Shown here: one piece after another, positions 14,847 through 21,644 of the stretch
How positions within the stretch are numbered: the stretch's first letter is position 1
Layout: the number at the start of each line of letters is the position of its first letter
IMG/VR virus record: IMGVR_UViG_3300028925_006336
Location: 1 to 31,179 of that record
Origin: a virus
Length of the DNA stretch: 31,179 bases
Direction: 5' to 3' (one strand)
Program-made: the position numbers and the translations under genes
The notes under the pieces: generated by a model
The model's input: only the letters and a program-made list of their open reading frames with translations
Databases searched by the model: none
Told to the model about the DNA's origin: nothing

Positions 14847-15458
14847 TTATTTATTTCCTTCTTTCTTATATACGCTGAAATAGCCTCTAAGGGGAGGCTC
14901 TATGTTGCTGTAAAAAAATGTATCCTTTAATTGAATACATGTAAAACCAAATCCAGAGAAAAACTCCATCAATTGTTTTTCATTAAAACGATAAGGCCCA
15001 GAGTGAGTTGCTGGATTAAACCTTGTCTCATACGGACTTAATACTTTGAGAACAATATAACTGTCATCATGAGTTATATTTCCAATCATCTCAAAATATT
15101 TGTGTCTTTTATTCTTTAAATGAAAAAGATTGTGTATCAATCCTCTATCTAAAATAATATCGTATTTCTTAGTTAACTTAGAATTCAACGCATCATCTAT
15201 AATAAAATTACTAACATCATATTCTAAAGCATTTACTATATCCGTAGCAGTTACATCAAATATATTATTATTTTCATTACCAAATTGATTTTCTATGTAA
15301 TATGCTTGAGAACCATTCCCACAACCTAAATCTATAACTGAAAACTTTTTATTATCATAAACTCTAACTCTAAAAAAATACGATAAATCATCATCAAATA
15401 AATCATAGTTCCAAGGTGGTTTTTTTTCTTCGTACTGTTTTTCCCATATTTCCTTCAT
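14847..15458 (-). CDS. Class I SAM-dependent methyltransferase, TehB/TPMT-like (203 aa)
   Basis: The N-terminus (MKEIWEKQYEEKKPPWNYD) is the WxxxYxxxxPPW opening of the thiopurine/tellurite-type methyltransferases. Motif I is FSVIDLGCGNGSQAYY and the later motif is YDIILDRGLIHNLF, whose DRG-LH pattern is typical of that group. The C-terminal third holds PYRFNEKQLMEFFSGFGFTC. The start overlaps the primase end by 56 nt and has GGAAG upstream. The substrate is unknown. In phages these may modify nucleotides, detoxify thio compounds, or act on small metabolites. Confidence 0.82.
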   Translation of the reverse strand: MKEIWEKQYEEKKPPWNYDLFDDDLSYFFRVRVYDNKKFSVIDLGCGNGSQAYYIENQFGNENNNIFDVTATDIVNALEYDVSNFIIDDALNSKLTKKYDIILDRGLIHNLFHLKNKRHKYFEMIGNITHDDSYIVLKVLSPYETRFNPATHSGPYRFNEKQLMEFFSGFGFTCIQLKDTFFYSNIEPPLRGYFSVYKKEGNK

Positions 15459-16446
15459 CTATTTTCTTCCATTCTGCAAATCTCAATTGTGCAGCTACAC
15501 CAGAAAATGTATTATCATCTATAATTTCCTGTATCTGCTCTTTCGTATATCCGGCAATAATCATATCGTTAATATCTTTATGTTTCATACTGTCGGGCCA
15601 CAATACAACTTTATGTCCTTTTTTAATTTCTTTTTCAATCTGTTTTAACAATTCTCTATTTCTAGGTTCATTGTCAAAAATTACAGTAAAGTCACAATCC
15701 ATTGAAGGAATATCTGCTCCTGCAGCGGCGATGCAATTATCTAAAAACAAACTATCAAGCGGGCCCTCAACTATATAAACATGTTGGCTTTTATCAACCC
15801 TATCTAATCCAAAAATCTTATCTCGTTCTTCTAATTTGATAGTTAGATACTTGGGGTTTTCTTTCCCAAAAGCTCTTCCTTGATATGCAAATATTTCTCC
15901 TTTCTCATTCCTAAACGGTATCAACAACCTTGGGTGATCACCATCCAAGGAAGGAAATTTATTTGGTATTAATGTGTTCGTGAATTTAAAAAATGACTGG
16001 CATAGATATAGATCGCAGAGTGATTTAGATGGTATAAGTCTTTTCTCAATAATCTTTCGTGCCGGGTGGTCTGTGGATAAATCTGAAATAGGTTTGAGAT
16101 TTTTAAGAACACCCTTTTTGCGAAAGACAGGAACATCAAAATTAAACTCCGGCTCTGGGTTGTTGGTCTTAACCCCATTTTTATATCGTTCCATTATATA
16201 GTCTTTGTGGATTTTAGAGTCTACATACTTGATGAGATTACCAAGAGTTGATCCTGTACCACAATTATGACACTTATAGAATAGGTCATTTTTCTTGCGA
16301 TAGACAAATCCTCTTGCCTTGGAACGAGACTTCTGTGAATCTCCACAATACGGGCACCTAAAATTCCATAAAAAATCCCCCTTCTTCTTGAATTTGAGAA
16401 GTTGGGGGCCAATAATGTTTAGGTATTTTGAATCAATATAAGACAT
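15403..16446 (-). CDS. 61: DNA primase, T4 gp61 type
   Basis: 347 aa (T4 gp61 is 342), the lagging-strand primase that works with the gp41 helicase. The zinc-binding site is C31/C34 in CPYCGDS and C59/C62 in CHNCG. The TOPRIM catalytic core has E227 in VYIVEGPLDSLF and acid D258 in VIFDNEP, with a third acid around DINDMII (about 295). The middle holds RLLIPFRNEKGEIFAYQGRA. The first gene downstream of a strong promoter (16458-16486); the predicted mRNA start is only about 5 nt ahead of the ATG and no Shine-Dalgarno sequence is visible, so initiation is probably leaderless-like. Confidence 0.93.
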   Translation of the reverse strand: MSYIDSKYLNIIGPQLLKFKKKGDFLWNFRCPYCGDSQKSRSKARGFVYRKKNDLFYKCHNCGTGSTLGNLIKYVDSKIHKDYIMERYKNGVKTNNPEPEFNFDVPVFRKKGVLKNLKPISDLSTDHPARKIIEKRLIPSKSLCDLYLCQSFFKFTNTLIPNKFPSLDGDHPRLLIPFRNEKGEIFAYQGRAFGKENPKYLTIKLEERDKIFGLDRVDKSQHVYIVEGPLDSLFLDNCIAAAGADIPSMDCDFTVIFDNEPRNRELLKQIEKEIKKGHKVVLWPDSMKHKDINDMIIAGYTKEQIQEIIDDNTFSGVAAQLRFAEWKKIDEGNMGKTVRRKKTTLEL

Positions 16447-16457
16447 AATATTAATAT

Positions 16458-16486
16458 ATAATACATGATAATTGTTATAATGTCAA
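16458..16486 (-). promoter_or_regulatory. Sigma70-type promoter for the primase-NrdJ unit
   Basis: TTGACA (16481-16486), a 17-nt spacer, TATTAT (16458-16463). The predicted start is about 16451, against an ATG at 16446. The TGA stop of the upstream gene (16483-16485) is inside the -35 hexamer, the same arrangement as at 4115-4120. Confidence 0.78.
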
Positions 16487-16917
16487 GGACTAAAATCAAC
16501 AAATTTGTGTAATATAAATCCTGCTACAATAGAGCTTCCTATAAGAACATGGCGCCATTTTTCCAGAACACCTACTCTGGTAATAAGTTCATCTCTTATT
16601 TTCTGTATTTCTTTATTTTGTTGTTGATGCTGTGTTGATGCAGCAGCCATGATCTCTTTTGTATTTGTGGTAATACGAGAATGTAATTCATCTATTTTTA
16701 CGGATAGTTCAGTCCGGCGAACCTCTAACTTCTGTTCTGCTTCAATAATAGATTCTTCTTGTCGAGAAATCTTCTCTTCATGCACAGCTAACATGCGATG
16801 AATAGAGTTGGAAACGTCAGTCAACTTCTCAATTGCAATATCCAAACGACCATGTATTTTTGCTTGATCTTGCAACTCTTTTTTAAGAAGTTTAACCTCC
16901 GTTTCCAACTCTGTCAT
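16483..16917 (-). CDS. Coiled-coil protein with C-terminal membrane anchor (144 aa)
   Basis: The start MTELETEVKLL at 16917 is preferred; an upstream in-frame start would be read through the 16920-17084 gene. Residues 1-110 are almost continuous coiled coil (KLLKKELQDQAKIHGRLDIA, RQEESIIEAEQKLEVRRTEL). Residues 112-140 include KWRHVLIGSSIVAGFILHKF, a tail-anchor helix. This plan is shared by a family frequent in T4-like marine phages, with no known function. A tail-anchored cytoplasmic coiled coil near the lysis genes may work in envelope disruption or virion assembly at the membrane. Confidence 0.78.
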   Translation of the reverse strand: MTELETEVKLLKKELQDQAKIHGRLDIAIEKLTDVSNSIHRMLAVHEEKISRQEESIIEAEQKLEVRRTELSVKIDELHSRITTNTKEIMAAASTQHQQQNKEIQKIRDELITRVGVLEKWRHVLIGSSIVAGFILHKFVDFSP

Positions 16918-16919
16918 AA

Positions 16920-17084
16920 CTAATCTTTCTTCAACATAGACCACACGCCCCAAGCGAGGGCACCCCATAAAACAACTTTAGTCAAAGGTACAGCAAAGAA
17001 TAATACTGCTACAGCAGCTGCTGCAACAATTACGCCTTGATGGGATGAACCTTCACTTATTCTATCTGAAATAAAATTACTCAT
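16920..17084 (-). CDS. Small membrane protein (54 aa)
   Basis: A short gene with a strong ribosome site (AAGGAG about 8 nt before the ATG at 17084) and stop TAG at 16920-16922, 2 nt before the next gene. The product starts MSNFISDRISEGSSHQG and continues with a long hydrophobic region (VIVAAAAVAVLFFAVPLTKV and WGALAWGVWSM), probably one long or two short membrane spans, ending LKKD. No family is recognised. The size and composition are compatible with a holin or antiholin, which would suit its place next to the spanin genes, but this is not shown. Confidence 0.7.
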   Translation of the reverse strand: MSNFISDRISEGSSHQGVIVAAAAVAVLFFAVPLTKVVLWGALAWGVWSMLKKD

Positions 17085-17094
17085 TTAATTCTCC

Positions 17095-17466
17095 TTAAAA
17101 GTTAAATTTGGTTTTAACACCAACGATTTCTGCGCCCCGTTTCAAATCGTCATCATAATGCAATTCGCCATAGGGAGTTACAGAAATATTATCCATCACG
17201 TTGACAGTATATGATGCAGCAATTTCAATATCAGTAATCTTTTTAGTTTCCCAATTATATGTGGGTAACAAAGACATTTCTATTTTTTGAAATCCTACAA
17301 TCGCACCAAACTCAGTAGCAGCTTGCCCTGTATCATTATTATATGAAGTGTCAGTAACAATTGACGTATCAATTAAGCTCAAAGGATTTACTTTTTCTGC
17401 GTCTTGAGCAAAAGCTGCACCTGTCATGAGCGAGGCAATAGTTGCCACCAATAAAAATACTTTCAT
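17095..17466 (-). CDS. Secreted beta-rich, outer-membrane-like protein (123 aa)
   Basis: A signal peptide of 20 residues ends GAAFA. The mature part alternates polar and apolar residues (ATEFGAIVGFQKIEMSLLP, ITDIEIAASYTVNV, ISVTPYGELHYDDDLKRG) and ends in VKTKFNF, with a terminal Phe as in outer-membrane barrels recognised by BamA. At about 103 residues it is too short for a standard 8-strand barrel, so it may be a partial barrel, an oligomer or a periplasmic beta protein. AAGGAG lies 6-7 nt before the ATG. It could alter the host surface, for example superinfection exclusion, but that is inference. Confidence 0.72.
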   Translation of the reverse strand: MKVFLLVATIASLMTGAAFAQDAEKVNPLSLIDTSIVTDTSYNNDTGQAATEFGAIVGFQKIEMSLLPTYNWETKKITDIEIAASYTVNVMDNISVTPYGELHYDDDLKRGAEIVGVKTKFNF

Positions 17467-17715
17467 TTAATTCTCCTTTTCTAGTTTCTTTAATCTGGCT
17501 TCAAGTTCTTCGATTTTCATGGCGACATTTGGATACTTTGTCTTCCAATTGTTTTCATCCTTTAAAATCTTCAACCCCAACTTTTTTGAAGCCCATGTCG
17601 AAACATCATCAACTTTATTGTAGGTCCAAATTCCTAGTTTAGTGTCTGCAAACCAACTATCGGCTGCATTCCCAAGAATTGATCCCGCAATACTGCTAAT
17701 TATAAAAAACCACAT
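17467..17715 (-). CDS. Membrane-anchored small protein (82 aa)
   Basis: The start is taken at ATG 17713-17715, which overlaps the stop of the Cys-rich gene as TAATG. The earlier in-frame start at 17766 would run through that gene. Residues 1-15 (MWFFIISSIAGSILG) are hydrophobic, followed by an aromatic polar region (GIWTYNKVDDVSTWASKKLG) and a C-terminal coiled coil (KIEELEARLKKLEKE). The stop directly abuts the start of the secreted protein at 17466. The function is unknown. The architecture (short anchor, periplasmic or cytosolic coil) recalls small phage envelope proteins. Confidence 0.7.
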   Translation of the reverse strand: MWFFIISSIAGSILGNAADSWFADTKLGIWTYNKVDDVSTWASKKLGLKILKDENNWKTKYPNVAMKIEELEARLKKLEKEN

Positions 17716-17831
17716 TACTCCCCATCCCACACCAAACAACAGGTGCAAGGATTTTCCTGTGAACAATCACAAGGATCACAATCACATAGGGGGTTTTTAC
17801 ATTCTTCGTTGATACAATCTATTCCAGCCAT
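17715..17831 (-). CDS. Cys-rich, metallothionein-like mini-protein (38 aa)
   Basis: Nine of 38 residues are Cys (positions 6, 11, 16, 18, 21, 23, 29, 31 and 32), with CDC, CDPCDC and CTCC clusters, which is the metallothionein-like pattern of metal ligands. The start at 17831 has AGGAGG about 6 nt upstream. The stop TAA overlaps the next ATG. It lies next to a second Cys-rich gene (17841-17981). Metal (Zn or Cu) binding is a reasonable inference. An alternative is a disulfide-rich or zinc-structured adaptor. Too short for most gene callers, but the ribosome site, overlap and composition argue for a real gene. Confidence 0.72.
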   Translation of the reverse strand: MAGIDCINEECKNPLCDCDPCDCSQENPCTCCLVWDGE

Positions 17832-17840
17832 TTTTTCCTC

Positions 17841-17981
17841 CTACCAGTCTGGGCGCCAGCATTTTTCACACCGGCACTTATTACATACTACTACTATTGG
17901 ATTTCTATCTCCATCTAACATTTCTTTTTTTAGTGAAATCTTACAGTGAGATGCAAGACCACAATTGTTACATGTAGACAT
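17841..17981 (-). CDS. Zinc-binding Cys-rich small protein (46 aa)
   Basis: The start at 17981 (MSTCNNCGLASHC) has a strong AAAGGAGG about 6 nt upstream and overlaps the stop of the upstream DUF1353 gene by one base. Cys/His pairs are CNNC, SHC, CNKCRCEKC (four Cys in nine residues) and a final RPDW. This suggests one zinc-ribbon or treble-clef-like site split over the protein. It is 9 nt upstream of the metallothionein-like gene. The function is unknown; possible roles include metal handling and small regulator of transcription. Confidence 0.72.
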   Translation of the reverse strand: MSTCNNCGLASHCKISLKKEMLDGDRNPIVVVCNKCRCEKCWRPDW

Positions 17982-18457
17982 CAATCCTCCTTTCTGGGAA
18001 TTATAGACCATCTCCCAAACATTTTTACTGAATAATACGCTGCAGCAATCTTCCACCCTGCAACAGATGGGTTTGCATCTTTCATAGCCATATGAAATAC
18101 ATCATCAGATGCTTTCTTTGCATCACCAATAACTTTTGGGTCTTCAGAACACTTTAAAGATTTACGATGTGCTTTACGATATTGACGAATACGTTTATAA
18201 AGAAGGTCATGAATAATTGCAGCACGAGCAACATCCCAAGGTGCCATAAATGCCCAGCACATACGAGGAACAGATGCAAGGTCAGTAACAAAATCTTTTC
18301 CCACAGTAATCGTAGAATCTGTTACGGGAGGCACACCAACAAGCTCTAATGCATCTTCATCTATATCTGGATTTGTATATGTTAATGCTCGAGACAAAAT
18401 CCATTTACGAGGAGGGTCAAACTCTGCTTCTATTTTGTCGTTAAACGTACCCATCAC
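17981..18457 (-). CDS. DUF1353 family phage protein (158 aa)
   Basis: The DUF1353 signature is clear: an N-terminal beta region with WILSRALTYTNPD, then TITVGKDFVTDLASVPR, WDVARAAIIHDLLYKR, and a helical C-terminus with KKASDDVFHMAMKD and AAAYYSVKMFGRW. The family is found in many phages, often next to lysis genes, and its biochemical role is not settled. Here it directly follows the o-spanin gene (ATGA overlap at 18454-18457), consistent with a lysis-cassette position. The His in IHDLLY and Asp in TDLASVPR are the most conserved polar residues I can recognise. Confidence 0.88.
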   Translation of the reverse strand: MMGTFNDKIEAEFDPPRKWILSRALTYTNPDIDEDALELVGVPPVTDSTITVGKDFVTDLASVPRMCWAFMAPWDVARAAIIHDLLYKRIRQYRKAHRKSLKCSEDPKVIGDAKKASDDVFHMAMKDANPSVAGWKIAAAYYSVKMFGRWSIIPRKED

Positions 18458-18831
18458 TTTTTATCCTTTTCTACTTTTGGTTCAGGCCCGACGGCGTTTT
18501 CATAATATACAATAATTTGTTTTTGTTGTTCTATATACCGTCTTAGTTCTGCAAAGTTTAAACTAAGGTTCTCATAGTCCTTGACTGATAAAGCAATATA
18601 CGAGTCAGCACCATTTTTCTTTTCATATTCTTTGATAAAATTTTCGTAGTTAACTTTCGAAACTACATAGATTTTTACATCATTGAGCTGGACTTGTTTT
18701 GGTCTTGCTACTATCGGGACTTCCGTCTTTACTGTCTTTGTCACCATCACCACTTTTGGTTCCGGTATCAGACTGCACCCCATTAGGGTTAGTGATGTCA
18801 GCAAGATCATCCCATAAACGATTGGTCGCAT
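18454..18831 (-). CDS. Outer-membrane spanin lipoprotein (Rz1-like)
   Basis: 125 aa with a lipoprotein signal: MRPIVYGMILLTSLTLMGC, where LMGC is the lipobox and C19 the lipidated residue. It continues with a Pro/Val-rich stretch (IPEPKVVMVTKTVKTEVPIV) and later a helical region (NLSLNFAELRRYIEQQKQI). The first about 50 codons overlap the end of the i-spanin gene in a different frame (18680-18831), the classical Rz/Rz1 overlapping layout. It is longer than lambda Rz1 (60 aa precursor). With the inner-membrane partner it should fuse the two membranes during lysis. Confidence 0.82.
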   Translation of the reverse strand: MRPIVYGMILLTSLTLMGCSLIPEPKVVMVTKTVKTEVPIVARPKQVQLNDVKIYVVSKVNYENFIKEYEKKNGADSYIALSVKDYENLSLNFAELRRYIEQQKQIIVYYENAVGPEPKVEKDKK

Positions 18832-19159
18832 TTTGCATCTTCCTCTGTATCAAGCCCGGCTTCTTATTTGCCAGATGTGTTAGGTTATGTTTCTGTAGAG
18901 TAGCACGGAGTTGATCTCCATATTTCTCTGCTGTCTGCAATTCCTTTTGCAATTCTCTATTTAGTTCTGCGTTTTTTGCAATATCATTTTGTAGGGTTGC
19001 AACACTTTCCTCACTAATCTGTATAGCAGTTTCAAGCTTAGCATTGTTTTCAGTTAGCGTAGCAATACGCTGCTGTGTGTCCTTATAATATAAGTATCCA
19101 CCATAACCTACAGCACCAATCACACCCATAATAATTAGGAATAGATAAACTTTAATCAT
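18680..19159 (-). CDS. Inner-membrane spanin (Rz-like)
   Basis: 159 aa. A short N-terminus precedes one transmembrane helix (VYLFLIIMGVIGAVGYGGYL), then a long periplasmic coiled coil (about 28-105: IATLTENNAKLETAIQISEE, LQNDIAKNAELNRELQKELQ), and a flexible polar tail (DGDKDSKDGSPDSSKTKT). This is the i-spanin architecture. The tail codons overlap the lipoprotein start in another frame. It overlaps the upstream gene by 8 nt. No endolysin is recognised in this window, so the murein hydrolase must lie elsewhere. Confidence 0.82.
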   Translation of the reverse strand: MIKVYLFLIIMGVIGAVGYGGYLYYKDTQQRIATLTENNAKLETAIQISEESVATLQNDIAKNAELNRELQKELQTAEKYGDQLRATLQKHNLTHLANKKPGLIQRKMQNATNRLWDDLADITNPNGVQSDTGTKSGDGDKDSKDGSPDSSKTKTSPAQ

Positions 19160-19472
19160 TAGGTTTCATAGTATCAAAACCATGACCATATGCCATTTCG
19201 GAAGTTTTCTTTTTAATATTCTCAATAAATTTACTACCAGCAGAATTTTTACGTTCCAGACGTTTATTTCTTGATGCTTCCAATTTTGCACGATGCTCTC
19301 TATATGATTTTGAACGACCATCAATCTTACCGTTACGGTCAATAAGAGTTTGTTTCTTTTTCTTTTTGACAGCATCAGGTGGCATTGATACATTACCACT
19401 TCCAGCATTATTTGCTGGTGCGTCTTCTTCTATTCCAGTATAAGGAGATACTGTTTTCCATATGGTTTTCAT
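19152..19472 (-). CDS. Basic phage protein with DGRxKxYREHR motif (106 aa)
   Basis: The function is unknown. An N-terminal MKTIWKTVSPYTGIEEDAPA is followed by a Gly/Asn linker, a KKKKK run (36-40) and a basic motif IDGRSKSYREHRAKLEASR (50-68), then further Arg/Lys-rich helix. The same DGRxKxYREHRxKLExxR motif occurs in the 277-aa protein at 23460-24293, so the two are related by a shared module. Basic composition suggests binding to DNA or to acidic virion scaffolds. It overlaps the upstream gene by 4 nt. Confidence 0.72.
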   Translation of the reverse strand: MKTIWKTVSPYTGIEEDAPANNAGSGNVSMPPDAVKKKKKQTLIDRNGKIDGRSKSYREHRAKLEASRNKRLERKNSAGSKFIENIKKKTSEMAYGHGFDTMKPND

Positions 19473-20095
19473 TCTTTAATGTCCTCCAAACTAACATAAA
19501 TTTTCTCTTTTGTTTTCATATGTATAACAGGAAAGATTTCAATTCCCAATATTGTATCTACAGGAGATTCATCTTCGAATGCAACAACCTTATCTCCTTC
19601 TTTAGCAGTAAGTTCTTCTTCCTCTTTATTTAAAATATCATTGACTAGAACATATTCTCCCTTTGGAAGAACTTCGCCAAATCCAATAACTTCCTCTGAA
19701 ATGCTATCATCAATTTCATAGCCCTGTTCTTTAAGATATTTCATAAATTCCTTTTCAAACATATCAGGGTCATCTACTGATTCCTTGAAAGTGTCCTTGA
19801 GAAGAAATAATGCTGCAGCATAGGTTCCTAACTTAGTTCTAAGTCCAGGCACCTTTTCAAATATTTTCTTGATATTAAATATAAGTTTATGAAGAATTGT
19901 GTATGAGTTTTTTTCTTCTGATGTTCTTAAAGGCTCCATAGCAGGACGAACATTAGTTTTTGGATCACGGCCTGGCCTTATACGATTACCAGTTTTATCA
20001 ATAATGCCGAGCTCGAACGCCTTTGTTTTTTCAAAAGGCGTAACCAACAACTTTATGAATCTATATGTAACAAATAAATCTATCGCTCTGCCCAT
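19469..20095 (-). CDS. Conserved T4-like phage virion-region protein (208 aa)
   Basis: I recognise the pattern from T4-like cyanophage genomes but not a function: KAFELGIIDKTGNRI (25-39), then RTSEEKNSYTILHKLIFNIK, VPGLRTKLGTYAAALFLLKD, and a C-terminal beta domain (GEYVLVNDILNKEEEELTAK, GIEIFPVIHMKTKEKIYVSL) that looks like an SH3- or KOW-type barrel. No signal peptide. The start at 20095 overlaps the upstream stop (TAATG). Co-transcribed with the 120-aa neighbour. Confidence 0.8.
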   Translation of the reverse strand: MGRAIDLFVTYRFIKLLVTPFEKTKAFELGIIDKTGNRIRPGRDPKTNVRPAMEPLRTSEEKNSYTILHKLIFNIKKIFEKVPGLRTKLGTYAAALFLLKDTFKESVDDPDMFEKEFMKYLKEQGYEIDDSISEEVIGFGEVLPKGEYVLVNDILNKEEEELTAKEGDKVVAFEDESPVDTILGIEIFPVIHMKTKEKIYVSLEDIKE

Positions 20096-20457
20096 TATAG
20101 TTTTCCTAAAATTTCTAGAACATTTTTGTTCTCTATTACGTTTGTTAACTCATCATCCCTCAGTATATTTAGGAATAATAAAAAAGACTTGAGTGTTTCC
20201 CAATACTCTCTTTGTATTTTGAAGAGTAGGAGGGTCACGCAAGCCTCAGCACCAAACAAATTATTCAATACGATTATATGATTCAAAAGCAATCTTTCTT
20301 TAAGAATGTTTGTATCTTTATGCTTTCTCAAAAGACGTTTAATATACTTAAACCTCTTCATATCATCATAAAATTCTTTTTCCCCTTCACATTGGGGATT
20401 ATCATAATGCTTAATTGCAAACATTATGACATTATCAGTAGTTATTTTTTCATACAT
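20095..20457 (-). CDS. Conserved all-helical phage protein (120 aa)
   Basis: The function is unknown. The sequence is all helix by composition, with the family-like segments TDNVIMFAIKHYDNPQCEGE, DDMKRFKYIKRLLRKH and LKERLLLNHIIVLNNLFGAE, patterns I associate with short proteins conserved across T4-like cyanophages and pelagiphages. It starts right after the previous gene's stop (20458) and its own stop overlaps the next start. There is no membrane segment; VTLLLFKIQREY and SFLLFLNIL are amphipathic helices. Confidence 0.8.
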   Translation of the reverse strand: MYEKITTDNVIMFAIKHYDNPQCEGEKEFYDDMKRFKYIKRLLRKHKDTNILKERLLLNHIIVLNNLFGAEACVTLLLFKIQREYWETLKSFLLFLNILRDDELTNVIENKNVLEILGKL

Positions 20458-20880
20458 TTATTCAATTCGAGCAGATAACTTGCATGAATTGTCCTCTTGC
20501 ATTTCATAACCAATCACTAGTGTAAGTCCACCTTCCACCTGATGTGAAATACCGTCATCTACTTCAAACTCATCATGTGGAGTGGTTAAACCTTTACCAA
20601 ATCGGCCACCAAACGAAGTTAGGGGCAATTCAACAGAACCACTTTCACCTTCCATCATAGAAACTTCATCAAACGACAATCCAATTTTAGATAATGAGCT
20701 CCTCAAATTACTAACAGCATCTTCTGGTAATACATAACTACCAGCAATTGTTCCCACCCAAGCATTGAGCTTTTTAACAACAACTGGATCACTATAAACA
20801 CTCATGTTCATATTGTTATCTATAGCCTGATTTTGATGCGAGGTATGTACTTCATTAATGAATGATTTAAAATTCTTCAT
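20458..20880 (-). CDS. Virion-region protein with capsid-targeting-like N-terminus (140 aa)
   Basis: The N-terminus MKNFKSFINEVHTS resembles the T4 capsid-targeting sequence (MKTYQEFIAEA in T4 internal proteins), with a potential protease site after FINE. The rest is a small globular domain with KKLNAWVGTIAGSYVLPEDA, LPLTSFGGRFGKG and a C-terminal beta hairpin GGLTLVIGYEMQEDN. The function is unknown. It overlaps the 52-aa gene upstream by 14 nt. If the N-terminus is a true targeting peptide, the mature protein would be inside the head. Confidence 0.75.
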   Translation of the reverse strand: MKNFKSFINEVHTSHQNQAIDNNMNMSVYSDPVVVKKLNAWVGTIAGSYVLPEDAVSNLRSSLSKIGLSFDEVSMMEGESGSVELPLTSFGGRFGKGLTTPHDEFEVDDGISHQVEGGLTLVIGYEMQEDNSCKLSARIE

Positions 20881-21025
20881 TTTTTTCTTCCTCTAATTCT
20901 AAGTCACATGGAACCAAATCTCTAATTTGTTCTTCCAACATTCCTGGCTTCTTCTTTTTAAGTATTTTATCAATAGGTTGGCCAACCCAATCGCCCCAAT
21001 TAACTTCTGAAAGAACCTCTACCAT
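20867..21025 (-). CDS. Small acidic/basic phage protein (52 aa)
   Basis: A short gene: ATG at 21023-21025 with AGGAG 6 nt upstream, stop TAA at 20867-20869, overlapping the next gene by 14 nt. The product begins MVEVLSEVNWGDWVGQPIDK, then LKKKKPGMLEEQIRDLV and an acidic tail LELEEEKNEE. No family recognised. It is the first gene after the 21044-21066 hairpin, so it may be expressed at a lower level than the gene upstream of it. Confidence 0.65.
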   Translation of the reverse strand: MVEVLSEVNWGDWVGQPIDKILKKKKPGMLEEQIRDLVPCDLELEEEKNEEF

Positions 21026-21043
21026 TTTAATCTCCTATAAAAT

Positions 21044-21066
21044 AGGGGGAGAAGGAAGTTCCCCCT
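21044..21066 (-). terminator. Probable intrinsic terminator after the 21096-21575 gene
   Basis: On the minus strand AGGGGGA and TCCCCCT form a 7-bp GC stem with a 9-nt loop, followed by ATTTTAT. It lies in the 70-nt gap downstream of a structural gene. A second, AT-only palindrome (21086-21103) spans that gene's stop codon. Partial read-through into the 20867-21025 gene is likely because no promoter is visible below it. Confidence 0.6.
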
Positions 21067-21095
21067 CCCCCCATATAGATACAAACTAACTAAAA

Positions 21096-21575
21096 TTAGT
21101 TAGCAAGGTCAATAAGACCAACATCAGCCGAAACAGACTGCTGAGACAGAAGGGCCCAACCAGTAGCGCCCGACCACATCAACATAGCGGTGTCGCCATC
21201 GTCAACGAAGTCAAGATCAGCAAAACCAAGAGCATCAGTCACGGCGAGAATGCCGTTACCACCATCAATATCATTGATGATAATCTTGAGCTGACCAATA
21301 ACGGTGCCATCAGCAAGAGTTGAGGCAACATTGGTACCACTGGTTGCAAGTAGAGTCAACGCAGTTGTAATACCAATAGCGGTTTGAATGCCGTCAGTGA
21401 TGTTCTCAACCGAATTCGAAAATCCGATGAAAGAAGGAAGGTTATTGACTAGATCAGTAACCGAAATCTTCTTATTGATTGGTGTACCCGTGGGGTCATC
21501 AATCACATGTAGCAAGTCAGCACCGGCCACACCTGTTGAAAGGTCGGTAAGCGCTGTAATTTTCTTGTCAGCCAT
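21096..21575 (-). CDS. Phage structural protein, MADKxIT family (159 aa)
   Basis: The N-terminus MADKKITALTDLSTGVAGAD and LLHVIDDPTGTPINKKISVT is a pattern seen in tail-fibre or appendage-related proteins of marine phages. The rest is Thr/Ala/Gly/Asp-rich beta sequence (ITTALTLLATSGTNVASTLA, DGGNGILAVTDALGF, MLMWSGATGWALLSQ). GC is higher than in neighbours, in keeping with strongly expressed virion genes. It has AAGGAG upstream and is bracketed by two terminator-like hairpins (21592-21624 above and 21044-21066 below), suggesting regulated relative output. Confidence 0.78.
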   Translation of the reverse strand: MADKKITALTDLSTGVAGADLLHVIDDPTGTPINKKISVTDLVNNLPSFIGFSNSVENITDGIQTAIGITTALTLLATSGTNVASTLADGTVIGQLKIIINDIDGGNGILAVTDALGFADLDFVDDGDTAMLMWSGATGWALLSQQSVSADVGLIDLAN

Positions 21576-21591
21576 TTTGGCATCTCCTTGT

Positions 21592-21624
21592 AAAAACCCC
21601 CAGACTTAATTGCCCTTTGGGGGG
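21592..21624 (-). terminator. Probable intrinsic terminator after the 21645-21872 gene
   Basis: Minus strand: CCCCC, a 17-nt loop (itself with CCCAAAGGG), GGGGG, then five T. It falls between the 75-aa gene and the structural gene at 21575. Some read-through must occur, or an unseen promoter exists, because the next gene starts only 17 nt later. Confidence 0.6.
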
Positions 21625-21644
21625 AATCCTACTGATGGTATTGA

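Noticed and set aside
17715-17766. Longer start for the 17467-17715 membrane protein
   Set aside because: The extension reads through the Cys-rich gene in another frame, while the TAATG start at 17715 gives normal coupling.
21086-21103. AT-only palindrome over the stop codon of the 21096-21575 gene as a terminator
   Set aside because: The 8-bp arms have almost no loop and little GC. The GC hairpin at 21044-21066 explains termination better.
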